From Caldivirga sp. (GTDB lineage: Archaea; Thermoproteota; Thermoprotei; Thermoproteales; Thermocladiaceae), in assembly GCA_028275645.1 (NCBI GenBank), contig JAPWUH010000052.1, forward strand, positions 1-7,766: 7,766 nucleotides of DNA. The letters are read 5' to 3'. This document shows, in pieces, positions 6,399-7,766 of the stretch; positions within the stretch are counted from its first letter, which is position 1; the number at the start of each line of letters is the position of its first letter. The notes below the pieces were generated by a model, which had not been told where the DNA came from, ran no database searches, and was given only the letters and a program-made list of their open reading frames with translations. The translations under genes and the position numbers were made by a program.

Positions 6399-6402
6399 AT
6401 AT
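6394..6402 (+). promoter_or_regulatory. TATA box for the DUF1641-HAD operon, next to a palindrome
   Basis: TTTTTATAT lies 24-32 bases before ATG 6426, a leaderless spacing. The 13-base palindrome TTCCC-TTA-GGGAA (6381-6393) ends directly at the box and covers the position of the BRE element, so it may be an operator or a terminator hairpin. Confidence 0.6.
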
Positions 6403-6425
6403 TGGTGAGCCGGTGAATTAGCCTT

Positions 6426-6848
6426 ATGAGTATTCAGCGTGATGAGTTGAGGGAGATTCTGGAGACTTTAAGGAGAATTGAGGATAAGCTCGATAAGGCT
6501 GGTTTATCTGTCCTAGCTGACGTTAACCTCTCAACCGCATTAACGTCATTAATAAGGCTACTAACTGAACCGAAGGTCATTGACCTGATAAACAAGGTCA
6601 CGAATATACTTAACGTGCTCAGCATGATTGACCCTGTACTGCTACTGTCGCTAACGTACACCGTGACCTGCATGAATAAGGCAATGAGCAGTGACGCCTT
6701 AAACACACCCAACGTGACCATTAACGAACTGCTCAGTGAGTTATCCAAGCCTGAGTACGGTAAGGCGCTTGGAATGATCCTGGTTATGCTCAGGAACGCC
6801 TCTAAGTGCCTTGAGGGGGGTGTGGATGTTAAGGGGAGTGGTGCTTGA
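6426..6848 (+). CDS. DUF1641 family protein
   Basis: A 140-residue, mostly helical, soluble protein. Residues 1-26 form a charged amphipathic helix (RDELREILETLRRIEDKLDK). Next comes the DUF1641-like core: LLTEPKVIDLINKVTNIL (45-62), LSMIDP (65-70), and a C-terminal ELLSELSKPEYGKALGMILV segment (101-120). The order of a 'predicted loss-of-LLT-P-v-dLinkl' helix, an 'iDP' turn and a late 'L..p...kaLG...' helix is what I recall of that family. DUF1641 members often lie beside formate dehydrogenase or sulfide:quinone oxidoreductase genes as accessory proteins of unknown mechanism. No such enzyme is in this window. The first gene of an operon: the HAD gene starts inside its 3' end. Confidence 0.75.
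   Translation: MSIQRDELREILETLRRIEDKLDKAGLSVLADVNLSTALTSLIRLLTEPKVIDLINKVTNILNVLSMIDPVLLLSLTYTVTCMNKAMSSDALNTPNVTINELLSELSKPEYGKALGMILVMLRNASKCLEGGVDVKGSGA
6813..6820 (+). promoter_or_regulatory. Shine-Dalgarno-like site for the HAD gene
   Basis: GAGGGGGG, inside the end of the DUF1641 gene, lies five bases before the ATG at 6826. A Shine-Dalgarno sequence fits an internal operon gene, while the first genes here appear leaderless. It decides for ATG 6826 over TTG 6811, which would include the purine run in the coding sequence. Confidence 0.5.
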
Positions 6849-7476
6849 CCTAGACGGCACGTTAGCCGACACTGCCGTTATACATGGTGAAGCTTGGAGG
6901 AGGGCATTAAGCGACTTGGGCATGCAGACCAGCGTTAACATTGAGCAGTTGCTGGGTAGGAGGGCACCGGAGATAGCCCTTGAACTGTCTGGGGGTGATA
7001 GGGAGCTGGCTAGGAGGCTGCTGGAGAGGAAGAACATGCACTTCAAAGGCCTTGTGAACCTGGCTAAACCTAAGCCCTGCGCGCTGGAGCTCCTTAAGAC
7101 GCTTAGGGGGTTTGGGTTGAGGTTAAGCGTTGTGACTTCGTCAAACAGGGTCTCGGCATACTCAGTGCTTGAGGCTACATCAATGCTTAACCTAATCGAC
7201 CACGTGGTGACGGGGGATGACGTGAATAGGGGTAAACCTGACCCTGAACCGGTCCTCAGGGCCCTTAAGCTAATGAACACGGAGCCGAGGGGCACCATGG
7301 GTATTGGGGACACGGTGTATGACTATGAGGCTTACTTAAACGCCGGCTTAGGTATAATAGTAATAGTCGAGAACCCCCTCATGGCTAATAGGCTGGCTCA
7401 GCTTAAGGAGGCTATTATAGTAAATGACCTGTGCGCAATCACCAAAGCCCTCAACGTGATTTTTAGCGGTGACTAG
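6826..7476 (+). CDS. HAD superfamily phosphatase/phosphomutase-like hydrolase
   Basis: From ATG 6826 the protein has 216 residues, normal for HAD subfamily I enzymes with a helical C1 cap (phosphoglycolate phosphatase and beta-phosphoglucomutase relatives). Motif I is DLDGT (D8 nucleophile, D10 acid/base), followed by a helical cap (about 15-80, with HGEAWRRAL). Motif II is VVTSSN (102-107), motif III the lysine of RGKPDPE (K137), motif IV GIGDTVYD (159-166, D162 and D166). All catalytic positions are present, so it should be active, on a small phosphorylated metabolite that cannot be named from sequence. An in-frame TTG at 6811 would add five residues, but the Shine-Dalgarno-like run and the family's usual start close to motif I favour 6826. 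It overlaps the DUF1641 gene by 23 bases, which indicates co-transcription. The TAG stop overlaps the stop of the convergent MFS gene. Confidence 0.9.
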   Translation: MLRGVVLDLDGTLADTAVIHGEAWRRALSDLGMQTSVNIEQLLGRRAPEIALELSGGDRELARRLLERKNMHFKGLVNLAKPKPCALELLKTLRGFGLRLSVVTSSNRVSAYSVLEATSMLNLIDHVVTGDDVNRGKPDPEPVLRALKLMNTEPRGTMGIGDTVYDYEAYLNAGLGIIVIVENPLMANRLAQLKEAIIVNDLCAITKALNVIFSGD

Positions 7477-7766
7477 GAGAACAAAGGTACCTTACTCCTC
7501 TTAGGCGGCTTAGGTACTAAGACCCAAAGCAACCCCGATACGAAGGCTAGGATTACCACCACCAGCATTGCATGCTCAAGCCCTAGGGATTCGCCGTAGG
7601 TGGTGGAGTAGTATTGAGCCAGCAATCCGGTAACCAGCGAACCAACCACATTACCACCGGTAACCGCCACATTCCACACTATGCTAGTCGCCCAGCCAAC
7701 CAACTCCCTAGGGACAACGTCACCAACCACAGCCATTACTAATGGGAAATTGCTTAGGAGAAACAT
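7473..7766 (-). CDS. MFS-type transporter, C-terminal part only
   Basis: The last 98 codons including the stop of a minus-strand membrane protein that continues past the right edge. The text looks like the end of a major facilitator superfamily permease: a helix end (FLLSNFPLVMAVVGDVVP), then RELVGWATSIVWNVAVTGGN with VVGSLVTGLLAQ, typical of TM11 with its Gly-rich face, a loop, and TM12 (AMLVVVILAFVSGLLWVLVP), ending in a basic tail (KPPKRSKVP). The 'D-x-x-P-x-E' turn before TM11 is common in MFS proteins. The substrate cannot be told. The ATG at the very edge (7764-7766) is very probably an internal Met, not the start, as a full MFS protein has about 400 residues. Its TAG stop (7475-7473) lies within the HAD stop region. 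Confidence 0.8.
   Translation of the reverse strand: MFLLSNFPLVMAVVGDVVPRELVGWATSIVWNVAVTGGNVVGSLVTGLLAQYYSTTYGESLGLEHAMLVVVILAFVSGLLWVLVPKPPKRSKVPLFS

Noticed and set aside
6195..6425. Known RNA genes (tRNA, RNase P RNA, box C/D RNA) in the intergenic region
   Set aside because: I found no T-arm or anticodon pattern, none of the conserved RNase P core sequences, and no paired C and D boxes. Only an unassigned foldable stretch is left.
6811..6825. TTG 6811 as start of the HAD gene
   Set aside because: It would place the purine-rich ribosome-binding-like run within the coding part. ATG 6826 has that run five bases upstream and puts motif I at the usual distance from the N-terminus.
6434..7313. 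Minus-strand frames at 6434-6748 and 6741-7313
   Set aside because: They lie opposite the DUF1641 and HAD genes. The HAD frame carries all four motifs, and the 190-codon frame opposite it is low-complexity Ser/Leu-rich text.
7764..7766. ATG at the right edge as the start of a 97-residue protein
   Set aside because: The protein reads as the last transmembrane segments of an MFS permease, so the Met is most likely internal and the gene continues beyond the window.
1..7766. Mobile element, CRISPR array or defence system
   Set aside because: There is no transposase or integrase pattern, no spaced direct repeats, and no nuclease or helicase motifs in any supported gene.

Overview
The window looks like chromosomal DNA of a hyperthermophilic crenarchaeon, most likely Thermoproteales (something near Vulcanisaeta or Caldivirga). 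This is an inference. It rests on heavy AGG arginine codon use, GTG starts, AT-rich TATA boxes only 21-33 bases before start codons with almost no leader, a PhoU with an AbrB-type N-terminus, and a DUF1922-like zinc ribbon. I see no rRNA, tRNA, CRISPR array, insertion sequence or phage gene. Base and codon use look uniform.

Layout, left to right. Minus strand: a large RND/MMPL transporter that covers 1-2736 and loses its last residues at the left edge; upstream of it, NH3-dependent NAD+ synthase (2810-3670). Then a divergent promoter region and, on the plus strand, an AbrB-PhoU regulator (3874-4854). It converges, with no spacer, on a minus-strand putative winged-helix protein of unknown role (4855-5394). 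Divergent from that is a 62-residue zinc-ribbon protein (5472-5660), whose end overlaps the end of a minus-strand YfcE/MJ0936-type metallophosphoesterase (5628-6194). A 231-base intergenic region follows. It holds an inverted repeat around the phosphoesterase TATA box, a region able to fold as RNA, and a promoter for a two-gene plus-strand unit: a DUF1641 protein (6426-6848) and an overlapping HAD hydrolase (6826-7476). The HAD gene shares its stop tetranucleotide with the C-terminal part of a minus-strand MFS transporter (7473 to beyond 7766).

Most genes seem to be single transcription units in alternating orientation, each with its own TATA box at a leaderless distance. The DUF1641-HAD pair is the clear operon, and the HAD gene is the one with a Shine-Dalgarno-like sequence. 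Three genes concern phosphate chemistry (PhoU regulator, phosphoesterase, HAD phosphatase), but nothing shows that they act together. All three convergent gene ends touch or overlap.

I found no strong case for a new multi-gene system. The points most worth a second look are the sequon-rich, lopsided MMPL protein, the changed metal-ligand motif in the phosphoesterase, the operator-like repeat on its promoter, and the possible structured RNA before the DUF1641 gene.
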